From: a candidate division WOR-3 bacterium
Lineage (GTDB): Bacteria > Hydrothermota > Hydrothermia > Hydrothermales > JAJRUZ01
Reading direction: 5' to 3'
Assembly (NCBI GenBank): GCA_039803925.1
Contig: JBDRZL010000002.1
Location: 1-64,000 of the forward strand
DNA length: 64,000 nucleotides
Positions within the stretch are counted from its first letter, which is position 1, and each line of letters begins with the position of its first letter. This document shows, piece by piece, positions 9,348 through 18,172 of the stretch. Made by a program: the position numbers and the translations under genes. The notes beneath the pieces were generated by a model. The model made no database searches and had not been told where the DNA came from. It was given only the letters and a program-made list of their open reading frames with translations.

Positions 9348-9948
9348 TAAAACCTGGAATTACATCTTCTACTTTTATATCTTTTTTCTTTTCCTTTGAT
9401 ATATCTGTAATTTCAACATCAAGACCACAGGGTTTGATCCACTTGAAAGGTGAAAGATCCATATTGATATTAAAAGCAAGACCATGAAAAGTAACAGCAC
9501 CTTTAACTGCTACTCCTATTGAACCAATTTTTTTATCTTTAACAAAAACACCTATATTTTTAGCTTTTCTTTCACCTTTTATACCAAAATCCATCAGAAC
9601 CCTTATCATAACTTCTTCAAGGTTATAAACAAATTTTCTAATGCTTCTTAACACATCATCTAATTTAATAATTGGATATGAAACAAGCTGACCTGGACCA
9701 TGGTAAGTTATATCACCTCCCCTTTCTATATGGTAAAGAGGAATTCCTTTTACTTTTAAAAAATTTTCATCTACGAGTAGATTTTTTAAATTACCTTTTG
9801 AACCGGTTGTATAAACCGGAAAATGTTCGCAGATTATAAGGGTATCGGGTATAAAGTTTTTTTTTCTTTTCTCCACAAGTTCCTTTTGAAAATCCCAGAC
9901 TTCTTTATAATCCCTTTTTCCAAGTAATAAAATATTCAAATTTTTCAT
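9313..9948 (-). CDS. lipB: Octanoyl-[acyl-carrier-protein]:protein N-octanoyltransferase (lipoate biosynthesis)
   Basis: 211 aa, normal family length. Signature RGGDITYHGPGQ at 76-87, KIGSIGV (Lys140 is the conserved catalytic-site lysine), FHGLAFNI, and KPCGL with the acyl-accepting Cys174. It moves octanoyl groups from ACP onto lipoyl domains of 2-oxoacid dehydrogenases or the glycine cleavage system. The promoter ends 6 nt before the ATG, so the mRNA is probably leaderless. The gene diverges from the subtilase at 10048 and overlaps rsmB downstream. Confidence 0.93.
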   Translation of the reverse strand: MKNLNILLLGKRDYKEVWDFQKELVEKRKKNFIPDTLIICEHFPVYTTGSKGNLKNLLVDENFLKVKGIPLYHIERGGDITYHGPGQLVSYPIIKLDDVLRSIRKFVYNLEEVMIRVLMDFGIKGERKAKNIGVFVKDKKIGSIGVAVKGAVTFHGLAFNINMDLSPFKWIKPCGLDVEITDISKEKKKDIKVEDVIPGFIEKFKEVFGYN

Positions 9949-9954
9949 TTAAAA

Positions 9955-9983
9955 ATTTTAAATAAATCTTGACTTTTATTCAA
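9955..9983 (-). promoter_or_regulatory. lipB promoter, predicted leaderless transcript
   Basis: Minus strand: TTGAAT (9983-9978), 17-bp spacer, TAAAAT (9960-9955), then only 6 nt to the ATG at 9948. Transcription would start at or within a base or two of the start codon, and no ribosome site is possible. It overlaps the divergent promoter for the subtilase, so the two may compete for polymerase. Confidence 0.6.
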
Positions 9984-9998
9984 TTATTTAATTATAAT
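9969..9998 (+). promoter_or_regulatory. Promoter for the subtilase gene
   Basis: TTGACT (9969-9974), 18-bp spacer, perfect TATAAT (9993-9998). The expected start of transcription is about 10005, which puts the T-arm-like element (10007-10017) at the 5' end of the mRNA. Confidence 0.65.
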
Positions 9999-10006
9999 TA
10001 AGTTTT

Positions 10007-10017
10007 GGTTCTAATCC
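10007..10017 (+). promoter_or_regulatory. T-arm-like 5' element (site 1)
   Basis: GGTTCTAATCC, beginning 9 nt after the -10 box and ending 30 nt before the ATG of the subtilase. One of ten copies in the window; GG/CC can pair around the 7-nt loop TTCTAAT. Confidence 0.6.
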
Positions 10018-10047
10018 ATTTTTTACAAATCCTATAAGGGGGCTTTT

Positions 10048-13000
10048 ATGAAAAAAATTATCTCCCTTATACTCCTTGTGGCCATTTTACAAGGAGCAAG
10101 AATCACACAGGACCTTGAGAGAAAACTTAATTCTTCCTCTCCTCACGAGTATATAAAAGTTAATCTTGTTCTTGAAAAACAACTTAACGGGATGGAAATT
10201 GTAAAAAATATGAAGATGTCAAAAAAGGCTATCAGAAATTATGTAAAGAATGCTTTAAAAGAATTTGCAAGGGAAACTCAAGCACCGATACTTGAAAAAT
10301 TAAAGGAACTTGAAAAAAGAGGACTGGTAAGAAACATAAAATCCCTTTGGATTGCAAATGTTATAAATTTTGAAGGTAAAAAAGAGGCTATATACGAAAT
10401 ATCAAAACTCAGTGGGATAAGTTCTATTGATTATGATGAAGAAAGATATCTTTTAATTGGTGAAAAAGAGGAAAAGTATCAGAAATTTGCAGTTCCTGAT
10501 GAAACTTCTTACCCATTAAAAACAATTGAATGGAATATTTTAAAAATAAATGCACCAGAGGTTTGGGCTCAGGGTTATAAAGGTCAGGGAGTAATAGTTG
10601 CTGTTCTTGATACAGGTGTAAGGTATACTCATTTAGACCTTGCAGATCATATATGGATAAACACAGATGAAATTCCAAATAATGGATTGGATGATGATGG
10701 AAATGGTTATATAGATGATTATTTAGGATGGGACACAGCATATGGAGACAATAACCCTTCAGATGGACATGGGCATGGAACCCATGTAGCAGGAACTGTA
10801 GCAGGTGAAGGAATTGCAGGTGATACAACCGGAGTTGCTCCTGAAGCTTTAATTATGTGTGTAAAAGTTTTGACAGATTTTGGTGGTGGAACTGAATCAG
10901 GAGTTTGGGAAGGAATGCAGTATGCAGCAGATAATGGGGCTGATATTATAACAATGTCCCTTGGTTGGAGACATGCTTGGAACCCTGACAGAGCAACATG
11001 GAGAAATGTTTGTGTAAACATAAATGCAATGGGAGTTGCTATGACTATAGCAGGTGGTAATGAAAGAGGCGTTGATACACCCCCAGATGCTATAAGAACA
11101 CCAGGTGATGTTCCACCCCCATGGATTCATCCAGACCAAGTTATTCTTGGAAGCACAGCAGGTGTTATAACTGTTGGAGCAACTGATATAAATGATGTTT
11201 ACGGTTATTTTTCAAGTCCAGGACCTGTAACATGGGAAAATGTCCCTCCCTATAATGACTGGAATTACCAACCTGAGATGGGGCTCATTGATCCTGATGT
11301 ATCTGCACCAGGAGTATGTATAACCTCGCTGAGTAATACAAGTGATAATGGCTATGAAACCTGCTGGGATGGAACTTCAATGGCAACCCCACATGTTGCT
11401 GGTCTTGTTGCTCTTATGCTCTCAAAAAATCCAGAATTAACTCCAAGAATAATTGATTCTATTATAGAATTATACGGGGTTATTGACCTTGGAAATCCTG
11501 GTAAGGATAACGATTATGGTGCAGGAAGAATTGATTGTCTTTTAGCTATAAATGCAACACCTTTACCGGGTGCTCCGGAAAAACCAACTGTTATTAGTCC
11601 TTACAACTTTGCAAAATTACCTGATTTGAATCCGGTTTTCAAATTCACTTCAACTGACCCTCAAGGTGATAATATTATATACAAAATCTACTGGTCAGGA
11701 GATACAAGTTTTGTTCAAAAGGATAGTGCTTTAACTCCACCAATGCCAAGTGGTCAGTTAGTGCAATTTGTCCTCCCTGTATCCTTAAATCAAGGTGAAA
11801 CTTACTGGTTCAAGGTAAAAGCAAGGGATACAACTTCTTCAGGATACTGGTCAGGTTTAACTCAAAAAAGGTCATTTACCATTGATACTACACTTCCCTC
11901 TAATTTCAGTTCTTGGTTCCAAACAAAAGGGGCACAATTTAAATACAATACATTTTTCGGAACAGAAATTGTGGGAGATAGTATACAATTAAAACCCTTT
12001 GGTTATATAGAGGACACCTTACTTTTTGAAAATTTTGAGATGGGTATTCCATCCACCTGGACAGTTTTAGATGGTAATTCAGATGGATTTATGTGGACTG
12101 CAGGAACCACAACAGATCTTTCCTCATATACCCCACCCAACTATGGAACTCAATATGCCTATTACTCTGATGATGAGGCGGGTAACGGTGTTATAAACTA
12201 TAATGAAGATATTATTTCACCTAAAATTCCTATTCCTTCCAATGCTTCTAATCTTTTTGTTAAATATGGTTATGGATTCCGCGTCTGGCAAACTGGTGAA
12301 ACATTTGAATTCTATGCAAGATTTTTCTCAGGTGGAACCTGGAGTCCATGGTATATTTTTAAAACATACACCTCAAGTGTGAGTGGAGAAGAAACTTTTG
12401 ACTTTTCAACTTATTTACCAAAAGACTCAATTCAGCTAAGATGGAGATATCATGATGAAAGCTCTTCAAGTCACTGGGGATGGGCATGTGCTATTGATAA
12501 TGTGGTAGTTTATTACAATTATACTTATCAGAATAATGAAGGATATGTTTTAACTTTTCCTATCAATTTTAATGATTTTCAGAATACTTATCCAAAGAAT
12601 AACTGGGGTTATGCAATTTGGGAAAAATCCAGTCCACAGGATTCTATAGGAATACAGATAGAATACTTTAACGGAACAACATGGCAAGTGATTCCAGATG
12701 CTGATTTACCGGGTAATTCTTCAGGATTTTTTACAAATGCTAAAATAGGAGCTTTATCTCTTGAAGCCCTTAATACAAATGTTTATAATTCATTAAGAGT
12801 AAAAGTTTTACTTTACAGGAAATCAATATTTACAAAAGCTCCAAATGAACCTGCCCTTTTATCTTTAGAAATTGGTGCTCCAGCAACAGAAGTAAAAGAA
12901 AAGGAAATATCCATTACTCCCTATTTCAAATTCTCGCCCCTTATTTTCAGGGAAAAAATAAACTTTAGCTTCATTCTTGAACCCTATAAAAATGCTGAAT

Positions 13001-13191
13001 TAGAAATTTATAACTCTACAGGGAGACTAATAAAAAAGGAAATTTTCAAAGGAGGAAACACTCAAAGAACTATAAATTATACCTGGGATGCAAAATCTAA
13101 AAACGGGAAAAAACTTGGAACTGGAATATACTTTATTAAATTTACAAACGGAAATTACAGAAGAACTTTAAAAGCTATACTTGTAAGATAA
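10048..13191 (+). CDS. Secreted S8 (subtilisin-family) serine protease
   Basis: 1047 aa. Signal peptide (about 1-17), an I9-like propeptide (about 30-150), then the S8 catalytic domain: Asp188 in AVLDTGV, His243 in GHGTHVAG, oxyanion Asn338 in AGGNE and Ser444 in GTSMATPHVAG. After about residue 510 come a fibronectin-like module, a jelly-roll/MAM-like module starting near the FENFEMG segment, and a C-terminal tail (IYNSTGRLIKK ... LGTGIYFIKF) resembling FlgD-like/T9SS sorting domains. Start is ATG after AAGGGGG. Expected to be exported and to degrade external proteins together with the M14 carboxypeptidase gene that follows. It has its own promoter and a T-arm-like leader element. Confidence 0.92.
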   Translation: MKKIISLILLVAILQGARITQDLERKLNSSSPHEYIKVNLVLEKQLNGMEIVKNMKMSKKAIRNYVKNALKEFARETQAPILEKLKELEKRGLVRNIKSLWIANVINFEGKKEAIYEISKLSGISSIDYDEERYLLIGEKEEKYQKFAVPDETSYPLKTIEWNILKINAPEVWAQGYKGQGVIVAVLDTGVRYTHLDLADHIWINTDEIPNNGLDDDGNGYIDDYLGWDTAYGDNNPSDGHGHGTHVAGTVAGEGIAGDTTGVAPEALIMCVKVLTDFGGGTESGVWEGMQYAADNGADIITMSLGWRHAWNPDRATWRNVCVNINAMGVAMTIAGGNERGVDTPPDAIRTPGDVPPPWIHPDQVILGSTAGVITVGATDINDVYGYFSSPGPVTWENVPPYNDWNYQPEMGLIDPDVSAPGVCITSLSNTSDNGYETCWDGTSMATPHVAGLVALMLSKNPELTPRIIDSIIELYGVIDLGNPGKDNDYGAGRIDCLLAINATPLPGAPEKPTVISPYNFAKLPDLNPVFKFTSTDPQGDNIIYKIYWSGDTSFVQKDSALTPPMPSGQLVQFVLPVSLNQGETYWFKVKARDTTSSGYWSGLTQKRSFTIDTTLPSNFSSWFQTKGAQFKYNTFFGTEIVGDSIQLKPFGYIEDTLLFENFEMGIPSTWTVLDGNSDGFMWTAGTTTDLSSYTPPNYGTQYAYYSDDEAGNGVINYNEDIISPKIPIPSNASNLFVKYGYGFRVWQTGETFEFYARFFSGGTWSPWYIFKTYTSSVSGEETFDFSTYLPKDSIQLRWRYHDESSSSHWGWACAIDNVVVYYNYTYQNNEGYVLTFPINFNDFQNTYPKNNWGYAIWEKSSPQDSIGIQIEYFNGTTWQVIPDADLPGNSSGFFTNAKIGALSLEALNTNVYNSLRVKVLLYRKSIFTKAPNEPALLSLEIGAPATEVKEKEISITPYFKFSPLIFREKINFSFILEPYKNAELEIYNSTGRLIKKEIFKGGNTQRTINYTWDAKSKNGKKLGTGIYFIKFTNGNYRRTLKAILVR

Positions 13192-13223
13192 AAACCTAAA
13201 GTTTTTGAACTTTTAAGTAAAAA

Positions 13224-13236
13224 GGGTCCGAACCCC
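13224..13236 (+). promoter_or_regulatory. T-arm-like 5' element (site 2, divergent copy)
   Basis: GGGTCCGAACCCC, 24 nt before the ATG of the carboxypeptidase. It differs from the GGGTTCAAATCCC form by transitions only and keeps the GGG/CCC stem and 7-nt loop. I see no good -10 box at the usual distance, so it may act in a read-through transcript from the subtilase. Confidence 0.45.
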
Positions 13237-13260
13237 ATTTAAAAATTATTAACCTTTTAT

Positions 13261-15522
13261 ATGTATAATTTTATAATTTCTCTTTTAATCTTTTCTTCAA
13301 ACCTAACAGTCTTACAAATTTTTGTTCCAGGGGAAAATCTTGTTCCTTTTTTTCTTCAAAATGGATTGCAAGAAATAAAAAGATATGATAGAAACAAAGG
13401 ACTACTTGAAGGAGTTTGCGATAAAAAAATTATAGATTTTCTTGAAAAAAATGGAATTGATTATATAACAATGATTCCTGACCTTGAAGAAGATTTTAAA
13501 AATAAAATGCAGAATAAAATAGATTTTGGTCCATACTATACTTATTCAGAAGCTGTTAATGCTCTTAATACAATACACAATAATTTTCCAAATCTTACAA
13601 CTTCTCCTTTAAATATTGGAACAACATGGGAAAATAGAATAATTTACGCAATGAAAATTTCTGATAATCCAACAGAGAATGAAAATGAACCTGCTGTTTT
13701 ATTAACAGGAGTTCACCATGCAAGAGAACCCATAGGATGCTCAATTGTCCTTGAATTTGCAAAGTATCTTCTTAATAACTATGGAGTTGACCCTGATATA
13801 ACATGGCTTATTGATAATAGAGAGCTATGGATTGTTCCTGTAGTTAATCCTGATGGTTATGTTTATAATGAAACATCCAATGGGTCTTGGAGAAAAAATA
13901 GAAGAAATAATGGCGGAGGTATATACGGAGTTGATTTAAACAGAAATTATGGTTATATGTGGGGATACGATAATAACGGTTCTTCACCTTATCCATCTGA
14001 TGAAACTTATAGGGGACCATCTCCTTTTTCAGAACCGGAAACCCAGGCAATGAGAGGATTATGTAATTCAATAAAGCCTGTTATAGCATTAAATTATCAC
14101 TCCTGGTCAAATTACTTACTTTTCCCATGGGGTTATGATAACTATTATACACCAGATGATGCACTATTCAGAGCAATGAGTATTGAAATGACAAAAAGAA
14201 GTGGTTATGAATATGGAACACCTTGGGAACTTCTTTATACAGCAAATGGAGATTCTGACGACTGGATGTATGGAGAACAAAATGAAAAACCAAAAATTTT
14301 AGCCTTTACTCCTGAGGTAGGTGAAGCTTTCTGGCAACCTGATACAAATATAATAAAGGAACAGATAGATGAAAATTTGCCAATGAATATGTTTGTTCTT
14401 AAAGCTGCTGGACACTTTATTACAATAGATTCTCTTAAATTTGTTGACCAGAATGGGGAGAGAATTATTAATAGAAAAGATACAATCAATTTAACTTTCT
14501 GGTTAAGAAATTGGGGAATAAATGGAAATCTAACAAATGTAACTGGGCTTTTAAAATCAACAGGAACATGTGCAAAAGTAATTGACTCATTAATAAACTT
14601 TCCAGATATACCAGCATTTCCCGGAAATTCTGTATCAAACTCTATTCCATTTAAATTAGTGGTTCATGATTCTTTTCCTGACTCTTCTGCTATACCCCTG
14701 AATTTAACCATACAAGGAAATCCAGGATTTTCAAGAGTTTACAATTTTTACATAAGTAACCCCCGAACACCTATAATCCTTTTTTATGATGGTTATGAAA
14801 CAGGACTCTCTAACTGGATTCAAGGAGGAACTCCTCAAACATGGCAAAGAACAACAAATAACCCCCATTCAGGTTATTACTCACTTACGGATAGTCCAGG
14901 AAACTATGGAGATAACATAAATACCTGGATAAGGACTGCTTCACCAATTAATCTAAATGTTAATACTGATTCAATTAAACTTATATTCTGGACAAGATAT
15001 TCTATTGAATCAGGTTGGGATTATGCATATACTGAAGTTTCAACAAATGGTTCTACATGGAATTCACTAATTTCTTTTACAGGTTCACAAACAAATTGGA
15101 AAAAAATAGTTCTTGACTTAACACCTTATAAAGGAAATCAAATTTATATAAGGTTCAGATTGTGGAGTGATAATTATATTAATTATGACGGAATATACAT
15201 TGATGATGTTTCTGTTGTTTTTAAAAAGGGACCATATTTTGCTGACTGTCCTCAAATAAGTGTTTATGAAAAAGGCTCTGATATTTTAAGGGAAAGTGTA
15301 TATCCTGAAGTAAAGACAATAAAGTTTTTCTCAATGAAGGCAAAAATTTCAGGCGAATATAAAATAAAAATCTTTGATGTAAATGGAAGAAAAATTAAAG
15401 AAGATTTTGTATATCTGAAAAAAGGTGAGGAATACAGATTCAAACCTTCTGTAAAAGGAGCTTACTTCTTTAAAATAGAAACAAAACTATTTAATAATAG
15501 GGGGAAATTTATAGCAGATTAA
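13261..15522 (+). CDS. Secreted M14 zinc carboxypeptidase
   Basis: 753 aa. Short hydrophobic N-terminus (signal peptide), a propeptide-like stretch to about 95, then the M14 domain: zinc ligands His153 and Glu156 in HHAREP and His280 in NYHSW, the substrate-binding DLNRNYGY segment, and catalytic Glu352 in FTPEVGE. Beyond about 400 are a CARDB-like strand-rich region, a jelly-roll/MAM-like domain beginning FYDGYETG (similar to the one in the preceding subtilase), and a C-terminal tail (KIFDVNGRKIKE, ending GAYFFKIETK) of the T9SS/Por type. No ribosome site precedes the ATG. Probably secreted with the subtilase for peptide scavenging. Confidence 0.9.
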   Translation: MYNFIISLLIFSSNLTVLQIFVPGENLVPFFLQNGLQEIKRYDRNKGLLEGVCDKKIIDFLEKNGIDYITMIPDLEEDFKNKMQNKIDFGPYYTYSEAVNALNTIHNNFPNLTTSPLNIGTTWENRIIYAMKISDNPTENENEPAVLLTGVHHAREPIGCSIVLEFAKYLLNNYGVDPDITWLIDNRELWIVPVVNPDGYVYNETSNGSWRKNRRNNGGGIYGVDLNRNYGYMWGYDNNGSSPYPSDETYRGPSPFSEPETQAMRGLCNSIKPVIALNYHSWSNYLLFPWGYDNYYTPDDALFRAMSIEMTKRSGYEYGTPWELLYTANGDSDDWMYGEQNEKPKILAFTPEVGEAFWQPDTNIIKEQIDENLPMNMFVLKAAGHFITIDSLKFVDQNGERIINRKDTINLTFWLRNWGINGNLTNVTGLLKSTGTCAKVIDSLINFPDIPAFPGNSVSNSIPFKLVVHDSFPDSSAIPLNLTIQGNPGFSRVYNFYISNPRTPIILFYDGYETGLSNWIQGGTPQTWQRTTNNPHSGYYSLTDSPGNYGDNINTWIRTASPINLNVNTDSIKLIFWTRYSIESGWDYAYTEVSTNGSTWNSLISFTGSQTNWKKIVLDLTPYKGNQIYIRFRLWSDNYINYDGIYIDDVSVVFKKGPYFADCPQISVYEKGSDILRESVYPEVKTIKFFSMKAKISGEYKIKIFDVNGRKIKEDFVYLKKGEEYRFKPSVKGAYFFKIETKLFNNRGKFIAD

Positions 15523-15905
15523 TCATAAGGAACTTTACGGTAATAAATAGTTTCAAAATTTTTATTTTTTAAGTTGTAGATGAATTCGATTCTCACACCT
15601 GAATAAAAAGGGTCTTTTAATCTTAAAAAATAAATAATTATAATTTTATTTTTATCCTCACTAATTCCAGAGAATAAATAATTAAACTTATGATAAAGTG
15701 AATCTTCAAGAGAAAGAAGATTTAGGATTTTTTTAAATATATAGGAATTTTGCTCAATTTTGTGTTTTGCTTCTTTTATTATTTCTTCATCATCAACTTT
15801 TTTAAAATTTGATTTGAAAGAACCTTCTTTTAATAAAACATTATTAAAATAAGATAATTTATAACAAGAAGAAAGAAAAAGAAAATAAATTAAAAATCTT
15901 TTCAT
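15519..15905 (-). CDS. Small predicted lipoprotein, function unknown
   Basis: 128 aa. The N-terminus MKRFLIYFLFLSSC has a lipobox-like LSSC, so Cys14 is the likely lipidated residue. The rest is Lys/Glu/Asn-rich with alternating strands; I do not recognise a family. Its 3' end overlaps the carboxypeptidase stop region by 4 nt on the opposite strand. It diverges from the FAD reductase: both genes appear to use the same ATTATAAT palindrome as -10 box, 6 nt from this ATG, suggesting a leaderless mRNA. Confidence 0.6.
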   Translation of the reverse strand: MKRFLIYFLFLSSCYKLSYFNNVLLKEGSFKSNFKKVDDEEIIKEAKHKIEQNSYIFKKILNLLSLEDSLYHKFNYLFSGISEDKNKIIIIYFLRLKDPFYSGVRIEFIYNLKNKNFETIYYRKVPYD

Positions 15906-15911
15906 AAATAG

Positions 15912-15919
15912 ATTATAAT
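15912..15919. promoter_or_regulatory. Shared bidirectional -10 palindrome
   Basis: The palindrome ATTATAAT provides TATAAT on both strands. It is 6 nt from the lipoprotein ATG (minus) and 8 nt from the ATG of the FAD reductase (plus). No strong -35 boxes were seen. Both transcripts would have almost no leader. Confidence 0.4.
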
Positions 15920-15927
15920 TAACCTAT

Positions 15928-17076
15928 ATGATGTTAAACAAAATCTACGATGTAATTGTAATAGGAGGAGGACCTTCAGGTTCCTTTTCCTCCCTCAAAC
16001 TCTCTGAGAAGGGAATAAAAACCCTTTTAATTGAAAAGAAAAAAATAATAGGAGAACCGATTCAATGCGGAGAAGGAATTTCTAAATTTGCCTTTGATGA
16101 AAATAAAATAAAAAAAGAAGATTTCTTTATAGATAGAAAAATAAAAGGTTCCAAAACCTTTACCCCAAGTGGGTATTACCTGATTTTCCCCATTGAAGGC
16201 TACCTTATAAAAAGAAATAAATTCGACCTCTACCTTGCTCAATTATCCAAAGAAAAAGGAACTGAAGTTAAAATAGATGAAAAAGTATTGTCTATCAATA
16301 AAATACAAAATTATTTTAAAGTAATTTCTAATAAAAGTGAATATTATTCAAGGTATATAATTTTGGCAACTGGTTATTATGAGGATATTAAGGGAATTAG
16401 TTATCCTCCAATTAAGAAAATAGTTGCTATAGAATACAGGTTTAAAAAGAATAGTTTTGATGATGAGTATCTTTATTTTTATTTTGGAGATGATTTCAAA
16501 CCATTCTATGGTTGGGTTTTTTTTCATAATGAAGAAACAGGAATAGGGACTGGTTTTTATGGAAAAAATAATAATTTAAAAGGGATTCAAAAACTTATTG
16601 AAAAATTTGGATTTAAAAACAGAGAAAAAGTAAAAAAAATAGCAGGCAAAATTCCTTTTTCAAAACCTTTATTTCCTAAGGATTATAAAGGTATATTGAG
16701 GGTCGGAGATGCAATAGGAGCAGTCCATCCATATACTGCAGGTGGTATTCACGGAGCTCTCACTACAGGAAGAATAGCTGCTGAAACATTAATAGATTAT
16801 TTTGAAAAAGAGGGAATTAATGAGATTTATTATAAAAAATTAAAAGAATTACCACTATTCAGGGATTCACTGTGGAATAAACAAAATAAATTATTTTCAA
16901 AAAACTCAAAGGAATGGGATGAAATAGGTAAATTAATGCATAAAAGAATTTATTCAAAAACTCCCTGGATTAGAGCAATTTTCTATTTATTTTTTAATCC
17001 TTTTTCTACATTTAACCTTTTATTTTTTTTAAATTTGCAAAAAGAGTTTAAGTTTTCAGAAAATTATTCCTATTAA
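15928..17076 (+). CDS. Geranylgeranyl reductase family FAD-dependent oxidoreductase
   Basis: 382 aa. N-terminal FAD-binding Rossmann motif VIGGGPSGSFSS, followed by a PIQCGEGIS segment characteristic of the archaeal/bacterial geranylgeranyl reductase group (COG0644), and the second FAD motif VGDAIGAVHPYTAGGIHGA near residue 260. Members reduce double bonds of isoprenoid chains or act as generic flavin dehydrogenases; the substrate here is open. The next gene follows after 13 bp with a good AAGGAGG site, so they form an operon. Confidence 0.82.
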   Translation: MMLNKIYDVIVIGGGPSGSFSSLKLSEKGIKTLLIEKKKIIGEPIQCGEGISKFAFDENKIKKEDFFIDRKIKGSKTFTPSGYYLIFPIEGYLIKRNKFDLYLAQLSKEKGTEVKIDEKVLSINKIQNYFKVISNKSEYYSRYIILATGYYEDIKGISYPPIKKIVAIEYRFKKNSFDDEYLYFYFGDDFKPFYGWVFFHNEETGIGTGFYGKNNNLKGIQKLIEKFGFKNREKVKKIAGKIPFSKPLFPKDYKGILRVGDAIGAVHPYTAGGIHGALTTGRIAAETLIDYFEKEGINEIYYKKLKELPLFRDSLWNKQNKLFSKNSKEWDEIGKLMHKRIYSKTPWIRAIFYLFFNPFSTFNLLFFLNLQKEFKFSENYSY

Positions 17077-17089
17077 AAAGGAGGTAAAA

Positions 17090-18163
17090 ATGTTATATAT
17101 TTTATTTTTTTATATTTTTAAAAGCACTTATTTTCCTGATTCTATTTATGAAAAAGGAAGAAATATAATTATAGAAAATATTAAGGGAACATATCTTGAG
17201 AATTACACTGATAGTTTTGAAATATTTTTTGAAAAAGAATCAAAAAGTGACAATGAGTTTTGGGTTGAAGGAATTATTTATATAAAAAGACAAGAGATTA
17301 AATTATCAAGAAACATCTCTGGATATTCAAATAATGGAATAAATGAAGCACTTAAAGATTTCTGTGAAAATGTTATAATTTACTTGGGATCAATTTTTTA
17401 CAAACCTCCTGAGGTGGAGGAAGTTAAGGGTAATAAAGTGATATTAAAAAATGGATTTTTAAAAGGAATAAAAAAAGATGATACATTTGTTTATGGAGAC
17501 CTTTTATCTCCAGCCGGATATATAAAAATAGAAAAGGTTTATGAAGATATATCTTTAGGGAAGATTTTGATTAAAGAAAGAACTCCTATAAAAGGTGAAA
17601 AGTTAAGGAAAATAAAGGGAGTATCTTTTTTATATAATTTATCTTTATCCTTATACCTTTCAACTTTAAAAACAGTAAAGGGGGACTTTGGAATGGAAGA
17701 AAATATAAAAGATGGTCTTTTATTACTTTCAGGTTTAGGATTCAGATTTAAAATACATGCTCCTTTTTCGTCTTTTTATTTCAATCCTGGTTTATTTTTC
17801 TCTACATCAAAAAATCTTGATGCTCAAAAACTTTCACTTGAAGAAAATTACCTTTTAAACAATTTCTTAAGAACAGGCATTTCCTTTGATATATTACTTG
17901 TATGGCAAAGAGAAAGATACGGAAAAGAGGTTAGAGCAATAGATTACCTTTTATCTCCCTTTTTAAAAGTTGAAAAGGACCTAAATAACATAAATTTATC
18001 AATAAAAACAGAATATTCTCTTGGAAGGATTTTAAGAAACTTTTCATTTGAAAAAATTGGAGGAGATACAATTGTTCCCAACAAGGACCTCATTTACAAA
18101 GCAATTGACCCGAAAAGTTTTAATATTGAATTTCTCATTGGATTTAATTTAAAAAAACCATAA
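17090..18163 (+). CDS. Predicted envelope protein with FlgT-C-like domain
   Basis: 357 aa. Hydrophobic N-terminal signal-like segment (about 1-12). Residues about 105-185 (VKGNKVILKNGFLKGIKKDD and following) look like the small beta domain found at the C-terminus of FlgT and related curli/TolB-accessory proteins. The C-terminal half has alternating amphipathic strands consistent with an outer-membrane barrel. I cannot name a specific function. It sits in a tight plus-strand run between the FAD reductase and ahcY, with ribosome sites before both starts. Confidence 0.55.
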   Translation: MLYILFFYIFKSTYFPDSIYEKGRNIIIENIKGTYLENYTDSFEIFFEKESKSDNEFWVEGIIYIKRQEIKLSRNISGYSNNGINEALKDFCENVIIYLGSIFYKPPEVEEVKGNKVILKNGFLKGIKKDDTFVYGDLLSPAGYIKIEKVYEDISLGKILIKERTPIKGEKLRKIKGVSFLYNLSLSLYLSTLKTVKGDFGMEENIKDGLLLLSGLGFRFKIHAPFSSFYFNPGLFFSTSKNLDAQKLSLEENYLLNNFLRTGISFDILLVWQRERYGKEVRAIDYLLSPFLKVEKDLNNINLSIKTEYSLGRILRNFSFEKIGGDTIVPNKDLIYKAIDPKSFNIEFLIGFNLKKP

Positions 18164-18172
18164 GGAGGAAAT

